Position numbers and translations under genes: made by a program. A DNA stretch of 7,327 nucleotides from Terriglobales bacterium. GTDB lineage: Bacteria; Acidobacteriota; Terriglobia; Terriglobales; Gp1-AA117. The stretch spans positions 1 through 7,327 of the forward strand of contig JASLFF010000618.1 of assembly GCA_030150795.1 (NCBI GenBank). Reading direction: 5' to 3'. The notes beneath the pieces are model-generated. The model did no database searches. It saw only the letters and a program-made list of their open reading frames with translations, and was not told the DNA's origin. Positions 1 through 6,230 of the stretch are shown here, in pieces; position 1 is the first letter of the stretch; the number at the start of each line of letters is the position of its first letter.

Positions 1-1961
1 AGGTTCTCAGGATCAACACCCGCCTCAGCACGTTCCAGGTTCGTCTCCTGCTGGTTCCTGAACACATCCTCATTCGCTATATCGATAACCTGAATGCCTG
101 CATGGATTGCATTCCCCAGATTCTCCAAACCCTGCTCACCACTGCTCACCAGCAACGCCACTGGAGCACTGTCCTCCAAAATGAATTGCAAACGTTCCAC
201 CGGGTACGATAGATCCAACGGCACGTACGCTCCGCCTGCCTTCAGAACGGCCACCATCCCCACCACCATCTCCAGTCCACGCTCCACACCAATCGCCACT
301 CTCGCTTCCGGCTTCACTCCAACCGTCCGCAGATAACGCGCCATCCGGTTCGCTCTGCGGTTCAGCTCTGCATACGTCAACTCTTGTCCCTGGTACTCCA
401 CCGCCACGGCGTTCGCCATTCTGGCTGCATTCTCTTCGAACAATTCATGCAGGCACTTCTGTCCCCATTCGATCTCCGTGGGGTTCCACTCGACTAAGAG
501 CTGCCGCGTTTCATCCTCACTCACCATCGCCAAGTCCCAAATTCCAACCTCAGGTTGTTCTACAGAGGTAGCGAGCAAACGCCCGAAGTGATGAAGCATG
601 CGCTGAATTGTGTCTGCTTCAAACAATTCAGTGTCGTAGTTAAGGGCCAGTTTAGGAATCTCATCATCTACCGCGAGTAGCGCCAAATCGTACTTGGAGG
701 TAGTGGTGTCCCACACCATCGGACGCAACACCAAACCCGGCAACTCAAGCGATAAGGCTTTGCCGCTCATGAATGTAAACGTCACCTGAAACAGGGGCGA
801 GCTACTGATCTGCCGCTCCGGTGACAATTCCTCGACCAGTTTCTCCAAGGGCAAATCCTGATGATCGAATGCATCCAGCGTTGCTTTTCTCGTTCGCTCG
901 AGCACTTCCCGGAAAGTCGGCTCGCCTCTCAGATCAGCCCGCATGATCAGAGTGTTCACGCAGAATCCGATCATTCCTTCTGTCCGCACGTGGCTGCGGT
1001 TCGTTATTGGCGTTCCCACTCCGAAGTCCGTCTGTCCCGTATACCTGAGTAGCAGCACATGGTAGATCGCCAGCACTGTCATAAAAACGCTGGCGCTTTC
1101 CTGCCGGCTGAACCATTTCATTTTTTCCCAATAGTCCCCGGCAATCGTTACCGCTTCCGTGCTGCCATGATGTTGGGGCATGGCTGGCCGCGGCTTGTCC
1201 ACGGGCAGTTCCAAAAGCTCCGGCATTCCAGCCAACTGTTTCGTCCAGTACTCCATCTGGCGGACGAAAACCTCTCCCTGCAGCCATTGGGCCTGCCACA
1301 GCGTGTAATCCGCATATTGGAGCGGCATCTCTTTAAGCGGCGATTCCTGCCCTTGTATGTAAGCTCCGTAGAGCAATGCCATTTCCTGCTGCAACACCCC
1401 CATCGACCACTCATCCACTACGATGTGATGAATGCTTAATGCCAGAACATGTTCCCGCTCGCTTAACCGGATCAACACTCCACGTAACAAAGGTGCGCTT
1501 CCCAGATCGAACGGTTTTGCTGCCACGTCTGTCACGATCTGCTGCGCATGTTTTGTCCTGTCCTTATCTCCTTCCTGATTGCTCAAATCCAGCAGTTGCA
1601 ACCGGAACTCTACCGACTCCTCAACCTTCTGCACCGGCTCGCCGTTCTCTACCAAAATCCGCGTCCGCAAAGCTCCGTGCCGCCGAATGATCTCCGCCAG
1701 ACTCCGCTCCAGGACCAGCACCTTCAAATCTCCCTGCAGCTCACACGCCAGCACGACGTTGTAAAAGTTACTGCCAGGTTGCAGACGATCTAGAAACCAA
1801 AGGCGCTTTTGCGCCCAGGAAAGCGGTATCTGCTCCTGAGTTTCAGCCGAGGCAATCTCCCAGTCCCCCGAGCCAAGACCCTCTTTCTGCAGCAAAAGAC
1901 GCAGCAGCTCCCGCTCTTCTTCCGCCTGATCCTTTTTCAACACGGTTCTTTCAGGAGACAT
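1..1961 (-). CDS. Nonribosomal peptide synthetase, N-terminal part (condensation + start of adenylation), cut by left edge
   Basis: This encodes an NRPS, a cytoplasmic assembly-line enzyme that joins carrier-bound amino acids. I read 653 codons from ATG 1961 to the window edge with no stop or frameshift. Residues 1-43 are a charged, Leu-rich N-terminal segment. A full condensation domain follows: C1 LSWAQKRLW (47-55), C2 RHGALRT (94-100), C3 HHIVVDEW (178-185), C4 YADYTLWQ (216-223), C5 IGFCVNTLIMR (331-341), C6 HQDLPLEKL (367-375), C7 SPLFQV (388-393). The motifs fit the LCL subtype, which joins an L-donor to an L-acceptor. An adenylation domain starts near 504, with A1 LTYAEL (528-533) and A2 LKAGGAYVPLD (573-583). 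The A3-A10 motifs are missing, so substrate specificity cannot be read. Starting with an LCL domain suggests an upstream peptide donor encoded elsewhere. The C3 glycine is replaced by Glu. The ribosome-binding site is weak, with AAGAG about 11 nt before the ATG. Confidence 0.95.
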   Translation of the reverse strand, partial: MSPERTVLKKDQAEEERELLRLLLQKEGLGSGDWEIASAETQEQIPLSWAQKRLWFLDRLQPGSNFYNVVLACELQGDLKVLVLERSLAEIIRRHGALRTRILVENGEPVQKVEESVEFRLQLLDLSNQEGDKDRTKHAQQIVTDVAAKPFDLGSAPLLRGVLIRLSEREHVLALSIHHIVVDEWSMGVLQQEMALLYGAYIQGQESPLKEMPLQYADYTLWQAQWLQGEVFVRQMEYWTKQLAGMPELLELPVDKPRPAMPQHHGSTEAVTIAGDYWEKMKWFSRQESASVFMTVLAIYHVLLLRYTGQTDFGVGTPITNRSHVRTEGMIGFCVNTLIMRADLRGEPTFREVLERTRKATLDAFDHQDLPLEKLVEELSPERQISSSPLFQVTFTFMSGKALSLELPGLVLRPMVWDTTTSKYDLALLAVDDEIPKLALNYDTELFEADTIQRMLHHFGRLLATSVEQPEVGIWDLAMVSEDETRQLLVEWNPTEIEWGQKCLHELFEENAARMANAVAVEYQGQELTYAELNRRANRMARYLRTVGVKPEARVAIGVERGLEMVVGMVAVLKAGGAYVPLDLSYPVERLQFILEDSAPVALLVSSGEQGLENLGNAIHAGIQVIDIANEDVFRNQQETNLERAEAGVDPEN

Positions 1962-2002
1962 TTTTGTAAAAACTCTTAATTTTGTGATTTGCTTAAATTC
2001 AG

Positions 2003-2081
2003 GAGCGCCCTGATTGGAAGATGAAATACCCGGGTCATTGATGGAGGCAGACCAAAATGTGGAAGTCTGAGCCCCTGATTG
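2003..2081. repeat. Gapped direct repeat upstream of the NRPS
   Basis: GAGCGCCCTGATTG (2003-2016) recurs as GAGCCCCTGATTG (2069-2081), identical apart from one missing base, with start points 66 bases apart. Both copies lie 42-120 bases upstream of the NRPS start codon. They could be regulator half-sites. Two copies this short may also be chance. Confidence 0.3.
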
Positions 2082-2173
2082 ATGACCTGCTAGCGGACGT
2101 CACCACCCGATTAAGAACCTTCTTAGTTTATTAGCTTAAAAGATTTTCGGAGTGATTTTTTCATAAAATCCAG

Positions 2174-2194
2174 CTCTCGATTGAAAATCGCGAG
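2174..2194. repeat. Inverted repeat, 9-bp arms, 3-nt loop
   Basis: CTCTCGATT (2174-2182) pairs with AATCGCGAG (2186-2194) across GAA, with one mismatch in nine pairs. It lies 213 bases upstream of the NRPS start, so it could be an operator dyad or an RNA hairpin in the leader. No T-run follows on either strand, so it is not a standard terminator. Confidence 0.4.
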
Positions 2195-2372
2195 TGGCTT
2201 CTACCGCACATCGGTCGCATCTCTACTTGTTTTATGCAAATGCCAGCAGGTTACAGAGAAGTGATTTATAAGACCAATATAGAAAAGACTGATGCATCTG
2301 TAGAAGTTAAGCTAAGGCGATCCGATTTGTATTAAGGCTTGTAACACGCATTCAGGCCACAAGTGCGCATGC

Positions 2373-2405
2373 AGCTCAGAAAGGGACGAAAATCCCTTTC
2401 AAGCT
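2373..2405 (-). terminator. Strong hairpin after the dehydrogenase gene; candidate terminator without T-tract
   Basis: GAAAGGGA (2379-2386) and TCCCTTTC (2393-2400) form a perfect 8-bp stem around a 6-nt loop. AGCT on each side (2373-2376 and 2402-2405) can extend it past a small internal bulge. On the minus strand it begins 48 bases past the dehydrogenase stop, a plausible place to end that transcript. No U-run follows, so it may instead stabilise the RNA 3' end or be part of the NRPS leader. Confidence 0.4.
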
Positions 2406-2453
2406 TCCGGGCGGTGTGCACCATCTTGTGTGCGATTCTGTTTGAAATCCCAT

Positions 2454-3623
2454 CTAACTTAACTGTGGATTAATTAGGCTTTTAGCTGCCGAACCGGCAA
2501 CGACATTCTCCAGGGCCGCATTCACTTCGCTCAACCCATAAAATCGCAAAGGAATGGCCGACCAGGCAGCGGAGCGTGCAGGATCTGTCATCATCCGCAC
2601 GGATTTATAAAAGTGCGAAAAGTCGGCTCCCCAACAGCCACGCACGTCGAGATGTTTCTTATTTAAATCCAGATGGGGATTAAAACTTACGTCGCCTGCA
2701 TTCGTGTATTGGCCGACAATTACCACGCGTCCCGCATCGCGCGTGTATCGCATCGCATCAACTGCAGCGTTTGGATTACCCGTGGCTTCGATTGTCACGT
2801 CCGCTCCTCTTCCATCGGTAAGGTCGCGGACCCACTCTAATCGTTCGGCATCTGTACAAGTTGAGAAGTCTTTGGTCTTGTGCGCGCCTACCTGGCTGGC
2901 CACCTGTAGACGAGTTTCCGGGGCGCCAAGACAAAAAACGCGATGTGCGCCACGCAGCAATGCACAAATTATGATGGATATGCCCACTGGACCACTTCCG
3001 AGTACCAGCACCGTATCCCCGAGCGAGATCTCCGCGCGCTCCACTGCGTGTACGGCCGTGGGCAAGGAACATCCCCCGGCCATGAATCCTTGCGGATCCA
3101 CGCCATGCAGGCTCAAGCAGCGAGTACCCGGCTTAAGGTAAATCGATTGTGCCCATCCGCCCGCCAGGCCATCTGCCACTCCATAGGTGACCCCATAGAC
3201 TTTCCTCTTTGGGCAGCGTGTACTTGCTTTTGCCACCGCGCAATACCAGCACACACCACACGTTTTATGTACGTCGAGAAACGTGACTTCATCGCCTTCG
3301 CGAAATCGGCGGTCATCTGAATCAACCAAATTGCCACGAATCTTGCTCAGAAAGCCCACTGAGACGTGCCCCGGAATGATTGGATAGGGCACATCGGCCA
3401 AGTGCCCAGCATGCAAGTGAATGTCCGTGCCACAAACCTCGCTCAGGCGGACATCCAGGATCGCTGAGTTCATTTCCAGTTCGGGCTCTTCAAACTCGCG
3501 CACCTGTATCGGTAGAAACGGCTCTTGCATCACCGCCGCTAAGATTTTTCGCAAAGTTACCTCAGCTTTCTGCGAATTTATTGGGAGTGTCGATCCCGGA
3601 CGGATAAAGACTGATTTAACCAC
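2454..3623 (-). CDS. Zinc-dependent alcohol dehydrogenase family protein (MDR superfamily)
   Basis: This is a medium-chain dehydrogenase/reductase, a soluble NAD(P)-dependent enzyme interconverting an alcohol and a carbonyl; the substrate is unknown. Numbering is from GTG 3623 (389 aa). CGTDIH (64-69) gives the first catalytic zinc ligand, Cys64. GHVSVG (85-90) gives His86, and Cys185 in GGCSLPTAVH is a likely third ligand. Cys122, Cys125, Cys128 and Cys137 form the usual structural zinc lobe. LGSGPVG (208-214) is the Rossmann nucleotide-binding loop. The family signature GHExxG has Val87 in place of Glu, which is unusual. The acidic residue after the second Rossmann strand that favours NAD is not evident (CLGAPETR). 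Residues 1-23 extend beyond the usual family start, and TTG 3554 has a better ribosome-binding site, giving a protein near 366 aa. It shares a strand with the NRPS across a 492-base gap. A tailoring role is inferred from context only. Confidence 0.93.
   Translation of the reverse strand: MVKSVFIRPGSTLPINSQKAEVTLRKILAAVMQEPFLPIQVREFEEPELEMNSAILDVRLSEVCGTDIHLHAGHLADVPYPIIPGHVSVGFLSKIRGNLVDSDDRRFREGDEVTFLDVHKTCGVCWYCAVAKASTRCPKRKVYGVTYGVADGLAGGWAQSIYLKPGTRCLSLHGVDPQGFMAGGCSLPTAVHAVERAEISLGDTVLVLGSGPVGISIIICALLRGAHRVFCLGAPETRLQVASQVGAHKTKDFSTCTDAERLEWVRDLTDGRGADVTIEATGNPNAAVDAMRYTRDAGRVVIVGQYTNAGDVSFNPHLDLNKKHLDVRGCWGADFSHFYKSVRMMTDPARSAAWSAIPLRFYGLSEVNAALENVVAGSAAKSLINPQLS
3552..3563 (-). promoter_or_regulatory. 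Ribosome-binding site favouring a TTG start for the dehydrogenase
   Basis: On the minus strand GAGG (3560-3563) stands 5 nt before TTG (3552-3554). Starting there gives MRKILAAVMQEPF, which matches where MDR proteins normally begin. The longer GTG start at 3623 has GGAG only 3 nt away and adds 23 residues with no family counterpart. Confidence 0.5.
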
Positions 3624-3772
3624 GCTCTCCAGCCTTAGAGGAAATCCGGATCAGTATCAGTGCTTTTAGTAAACCATAACGCGGCGAGTGTCGCATTTCC
3701 AAACATAAAATTTAAGTTCAGATTTGCATCTACATTCCGCCCTTGATGCCTGACAATAGCAGGAAGGAATTT
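3624..3772. promoter_or_regulatory. Divergent promoter region between dehydrogenase and MFS exporter
   Basis: The dehydrogenase (minus) and the exporter (plus) diverge from this stretch of about 150 bases, so at least one promoter must act in each direction. The middle is AT-rich (around 3700-3725, containing CATAAAATTTAAG), which suits a promoter core. I could not assign exact -35/-10 boxes. A short palindrome ATCCGGAT sits at 3644-3651. Confidence 0.5.
3761..3768 (+). promoter_or_regulatory. Ribosome-binding site of the MFS exporter
   Basis: The purine run AGGAAGGA ends 4 nt before ATG 3773, and its first AGGA is 8 nt away. It selects ATG 3773 over the in-frame TTG 3743 and ATG 3746, which would add only a short polar tail. 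Confidence 0.7.
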
Positions 3773-4999
3773 ATGGGAACGGCAACCACAACAACGGCTT
3801 CTACCCCGGCAATCCAGCATCCGCTGCGCAATCCTCAGTATCGTCTTTGGCTGATCGGCGGAACGATATCGTTTCTCGGCGACCAGTTCTATATGGTGGC
3901 GTTACCCTGGTTGATTCTGCAGCAGACGGGATCGGCGGTGGCCATGGGCGCGGTCATGATGGCGGGCTCCATTCCGCGCGCTCTTCTAATGCTCATGGGC
4001 GGGGCCGTCAGTGATCGCATTTCCGCGCGCAAGATCATGATGACCACCGCCACGGCACGTACCTTCTGTGTGGCCGTGATTGGAATTCTCATCTGGTTCG
4101 GCATTCTTCACATGTGGGAACTCTACGCGCTGGCAGTTGCTTTTGGCGCGGCAGATGCATTTGCCGCTCCCGCACAAACAGCATACTTGCCTTCTTTGTT
4201 GAAACCTGAGCAACTGGTGGCGGCTTCTTCAGTCAGCCAGAGCACATTTCAATTCACAAGCATTATTGGACCGGTTCCGGCCGGATTTGTGATCAAGGCC
4301 CTGGGCGTAGCGTGGGCCTTCTTCGTGGATGCAATCAGTTTCCTGTTTATCATCGGCGCACTCTGGAAGCTGCCCGACCCGCCTCAATCTCAGGCAGCAA
4401 GGAAAGCGGTATGGCCCGCGATTGCAGAGGGCCTTGCCTATGTGGGAAGAGATGTGCCTCTGCGTGCGCTGATGCTGCTGGCTATGACAATGAACTTGTG
4501 TTTTACCGGGCCGGTTGCGATTGGTCTCACCTACCTGACAAAAACCCGCTTCGGTTCACCTGCCATATTGGGGACTTTGATGTCGGCTGTTGCTGCGGGC
4601 AGTCTTTTGGGCGCGCTGCTGGCCGGCGTGTGGAAGATCCGCAAGCGCGGGGTCCTAATGGTTCTGGTGGCGGCAGCAGTGGCGCCTTGCCTGGGATCCA
4701 TCGGCCTCATGAACAGAGTTTGGCCTTTAGCAGGTGTGCTGTTTGTGATCGGCGTTTTGGCGGCCCTGATGAACGTACACATCAGTGCCTGGGTGATGCA
4801 GCGGATTGATGCAGCGGTGCGGGGGCGAGTAGCAAGCGTGCTCATGCTCGCCACTTTCGGAATTATGCCCATCTCTTTCGCCTTTGCCGGATTCCTGATT
4901 GCCTGGAACGTGACGTTCACGTTTCTGATTGCCGGCCTGGCAATGTTCCTGACCGCTGCCGGAGCGTGGTTCCAGAAGCCGGTCCGCGAAATCGAATAA
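3773..4999 (+). CDS. MFS transporter (DHA3-type / MFS_3 drug or siderophore exporter)
   Basis: This is an inner-membrane major facilitator superfamily exporter of 408 aa, typical for the family, probably driven by the proton gradient. After a Thr-rich cytoplasmic tail (1-23) the sequence alternates about 12 hydrophobic segments, TM1 near 24-47 (LGDQFYMVALPW) and the last near 380-400. Motif A, GGAVSDRISARK (76-87), lies between TM2 and TM3. A Gly/Pro-rich stretch IIGPVPAGF (164-172) sits in TM5. A polar loop near 200-222 separates the two six-helix halves. It resembles EntS-like and macrolide-efflux-type carriers, which often accompany NRPS clusters. The inferred job is export of, or self-protection against, the peptide product, though the substrate cannot be read from sequence. 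The start at ATG 3773 is chosen for its strong ribosome-binding site. It diverges from the dehydrogenase and converges on the diiron oxidase gene. Confidence 0.93.
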   Translation: MGTATTTTASTPAIQHPLRNPQYRLWLIGGTISFLGDQFYMVALPWLILQQTGSAVAMGAVMMAGSIPRALLMLMGGAVSDRISARKIMMTTATARTFCVAVIGILIWFGILHMWELYALAVAFGAADAFAAPAQTAYLPSLLKPEQLVAASSVSQSTFQFTSIIGPVPAGFVIKALGVAWAFFVDAISFLFIIGALWKLPDPPQSQAARKAVWPAIAEGLAYVGRDVPLRALMLLAMTMNLCFTGPVAIGLTYLTKTRFGSPAILGTLMSAVAAGSLLGALLAGVWKIRKRGVLMVLVAAAVAPCLGSIGLMNRVWPLAGVLFVIGVLAALMNVHISAWVMQRIDAAVRGRVASVLMLATFGIMPISFAFAGFLIAWNVTFTFLIAGLAMFLTAAGAWFQKPVREIE

Positions 5000-5151
5000 G
5001 CAGGAAGGTTCCCAAATTGTCCTGAGTTTGATCGCTCTCTTGGGCCACGAGAAATCGGCACGTCCCGACACTTACCTCATCTGCTGGGCACGTTGGAAGC
5101 TTCAGGGACGGCCCCTAATCACTCAGTACAGCTTGCAGGCGTTAAGTTCAA

Positions 5152-5859
5152 TTAAGCGGATTTTGCACTCACTTCCATGCTCGCGGCATTCTTTTTGTTG
5201 TCTAACACCTTGCTGAGCTCAGAAAAGAAAGCGATCCATAAGCGCCACATCTCTTCAGCACTACTTACGACCCGTTGGTAGTCATCGGTCGAGAGCTCCG
5301 GTTCCAGTGCGTTGCTCGCCTTATCCACGTGGTTTGGTTCCTGAAGTACGTGTATGTCCACCCAGGAAAGGTTCTTCATGCCGCTCACCTGCCGCACCGC
5401 CGCGCCGATTCCGGAAACCATTGCCAGATCGGCTACCTCAGTCCCATAGACAAAGCCGAGCGCGCTGGCGTGCTCAGTGGATGCGGTTTCGTATCCCTTA
5501 ATAAGTTTGCGGGTAGATTCAAATGGAGGAGCTTCGGCAACCTCCTGTCGAGAAAAGCCTGCGGCAGCCATCGTTTCCAGGTAAATGCGTTCATGGGCCA
5601 TGGCCGGATCGCCTTCTCCAAGCTCCTCCGACAAAATGGCACAAATCGCCGTTTTCGTCTCGAGCCAGGGGACAACCGAGATACTTCTGGAAAGGAAATT
5701 GGGGAAATAGTGTAAGGGATGCCACCACTGGCCCAGGAAAATCGCAACGTCGCTACGCGTAAGCAGTCCGGACTTGATCTCGCCGAAAAAACGATGGTGA
5801 ATCAGGTCTTTTCTAAGAGCATTATTTTTCAGTGAATCAAGAACACGTCCCTGGGTCAT
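5152..5859 (-). CDS. Iron-containing redox enzyme, haem-oxygenase-like diiron oxidase (HDO) family
   Basis: This 235-aa protein looks like an all-helical HDO, a soluble non-haem diiron enzyme. Relatives include CADD (pABA synthesis), UndA (fatty-acid decarboxylation), BesC and SznF (amino-acid fragmentation and N-oxygenation). Visible candidate ligands are Glu82 and His89 in ELGEGDPAMAHERIY (79-93), Glu141 in GTEVADLA (139-146), and His170, Glu174 and His177 in the C-terminal H-x3-E-x2-H. Order and spacing parallel the CADD set as I recall it (Glu81, His88, Glu142, His174, Asp178, His181), except that Glu replaces the Asp. QWWHPLHYFPNFL (44-56) is an aromatic helix typical of this subgroup. 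The ATG has a strong AAAGGAG 7 nt upstream. It diverges from the CmlA-like gene and is convergent with the exporter. The reaction is unknown: precursor formation, N-oxygenation, desaturation or C-C cleavage of an amino acid are all possible. TenA/PqqC-type cofactor-free enzymes share the fold but not this ligand set. Confidence 0.88.
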   Translation of the reverse strand: MTQGRVLDSLKNNALRKDLIHHRFFGEIKSGLLTRSDVAIFLGQWWHPLHYFPNFLSRSISVVPWLETKTAICAILSEELGEGDPAMAHERIYLETMAAAGFSRQEVAEAPPFESTRKLIKGYETASTEHASALGFVYGTEVADLAMVSGIGAAVRQVSGMKNLSWVDIHVLQEPNHVDKASNALEPELSTDDYQRVVSSAEEMWRLWIAFFSELSKVLDNKKNAASMEVSAKSA

Positions 5860-5866
5860 GGCAAAG

Positions 5867-5873
5867 CTCCTTT
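5867..5873 (-). promoter_or_regulatory. Ribosome-binding site of the HDO gene
   Basis: On the minus strand AAAGGAG is followed by a 7-nt spacer and then ATG 5859. Its near-consensus match and ideal spacing fix this start. Confidence 0.8.
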
Positions 5874-5904
5874 ACGATAAATTTTTGATTATTAATGGAT
5901 TCTT

Positions 5905-5940
5905 ATCATCGCTCTCCACTGCATCATTGCTCTCCGCTGC
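5905..5940. repeat. Two-copy 18-bp tandem repeat upstream of the HDO gene
   Basis: ATCATCGCTCTCCACTGC (5905-5922) is followed directly by ATCATTGCTCTCCGCTGC (5923-5940), identical at 16 of 18 positions. It sits 46-81 bases upstream of the HDO start codon and overlaps a promoter-like sequence, so it may hold operator copies. A neutral local duplication is the alternative. Confidence 0.6.
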
Positions 5941-5952
5941 GTTCCTTGTCAA
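5923..5952 (-). promoter_or_regulatory. Candidate sigma70-type promoter for the HDO gene
   Basis: On the minus strand a perfect -35 TTGACA (5947-5952) is followed after 18 nt by AATGAT (5923-5928), which matches the -10 consensus at 4 of 6 positions. Transcription would begin near 5915, leaving a leader of roughly 55 nt. The -10 box lies inside one copy of the 18-bp repeat. The weak -10 is the main doubt. Confidence 0.4.
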
Positions 5953-6217
5953 CACTAGTTTATTTTCAGAAGGGTGATGATCGCGCGGGCTACTCTGGAT
6001 CGAGATATCCACAGGTTCCAAAACGGCACGGCGTTAATTTGGTCAAGTGCACAATCCAGAATGCACCCAAGTTCACGCCCCACATAGACGCTGACTGCCA
6101 TGTTATTGTGTGGAAAGATGATTGGCGATCTCGCCGAGGCAGGCTTCCTGAAGTTTAGCGTGCGCATTCAAGGCATGGCTGATACAGGAGAAGCTGTCTG
6201 AGTCCGGATTTTTGATG

Positions 6218-6224
6218 AAGGAGG
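6218..6224 (+). promoter_or_regulatory. Ribosome-binding site of the CmlA-like gene
   Basis: AAGGAGG, a full-consensus Shine-Dalgarno, is followed by CAAACA (6 nt) and ATG 6231. It fixes the start unambiguously. Confidence 0.85.
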
Positions 6225-6230
6225 CAAACA

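Larger units (their letters stand above)
1962..2453. other. Intergenic region / possible NRPS leader (no convincing gene)
   Basis: These 492 bases separate the dehydrogenase stop from the NRPS start; both genes are on the minus strand. The stretch is visibly more AT-rich than the genes around it. It holds a strong hairpin (2373-2405), an inverted repeat (2174-2194), a smaller dyad (2288-2301) and a gapped direct repeat (2003-2016 / 2069-2081). The only open frames are short, the best being 33 ATG-started codons on the plus strand (2234-2335) without a ribosome-binding site. The likeliest role is dehydrogenase transcript end plus NRPS promoter and 5' leader. I could not pick out one convincing -35/-10 pair. 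Confidence 0.6.
5860..6230. promoter_or_regulatory. Divergent control region between the two diiron oxygenase genes
   Basis: These 371 bases separate the oppositely directed starts of the HDO gene and the CmlA-like gene. The HDO-proximal part is AT-rich and carries a perfect TTGACA and an 18-bp tandem repeat. The CmlA-proximal part has a small dyad GGCGA-TC-TCGCC (6124-6135) and ends in a strong ribosome-binding site. Open frames crossing it on both strands lack ribosome-binding sites and recognisable motifs, so I do not call them genes. A plus-strand promoter must exist here, but I could not place its boxes. Confidence 0.6.

Noticed and set aside
934..1439. Open frames of 121 and 126 codons overlapping the NRPS
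   Set aside because: They are shadows of the condensation domain. The minus-strand NRPS frame carries all the conserved motifs there, while these show none and have no ribosome-binding sites.
1..1961. Possible frameshift or pseudogene in the NRPS
   Set aside because: I translated the whole minus-strand frame codon by codon: it is uninterrupted and all C and early A motifs are in one frame.
4531..5071. Minus-strand open frames of 176 and 114 codons under the exporter gene
   Set aside because: They are antisense shadows, rich in Arg/Pro/Thr, as expected from reading a hydrophobic-protein gene backwards. The plus-strand MFS frame is clearly the coding one.
5061..5110. Inverted repeat CGTCCC / GGGACG between the convergent exporter and HDO genes
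   Set aside because: The arms are 6 bp with a loop of about 38 nt and no T-run on either strand. CCCAA/TTGGG at 5011-5044 is weaker still. Neither makes a believable terminator.
5895..6167. 87-codon plus and 70-codon minus open frames in the divergent region
   Set aside because: Neither has a ribosome-binding site or recognisable motif. They overlap each other and occupy the space both flanking genes need for promoters.
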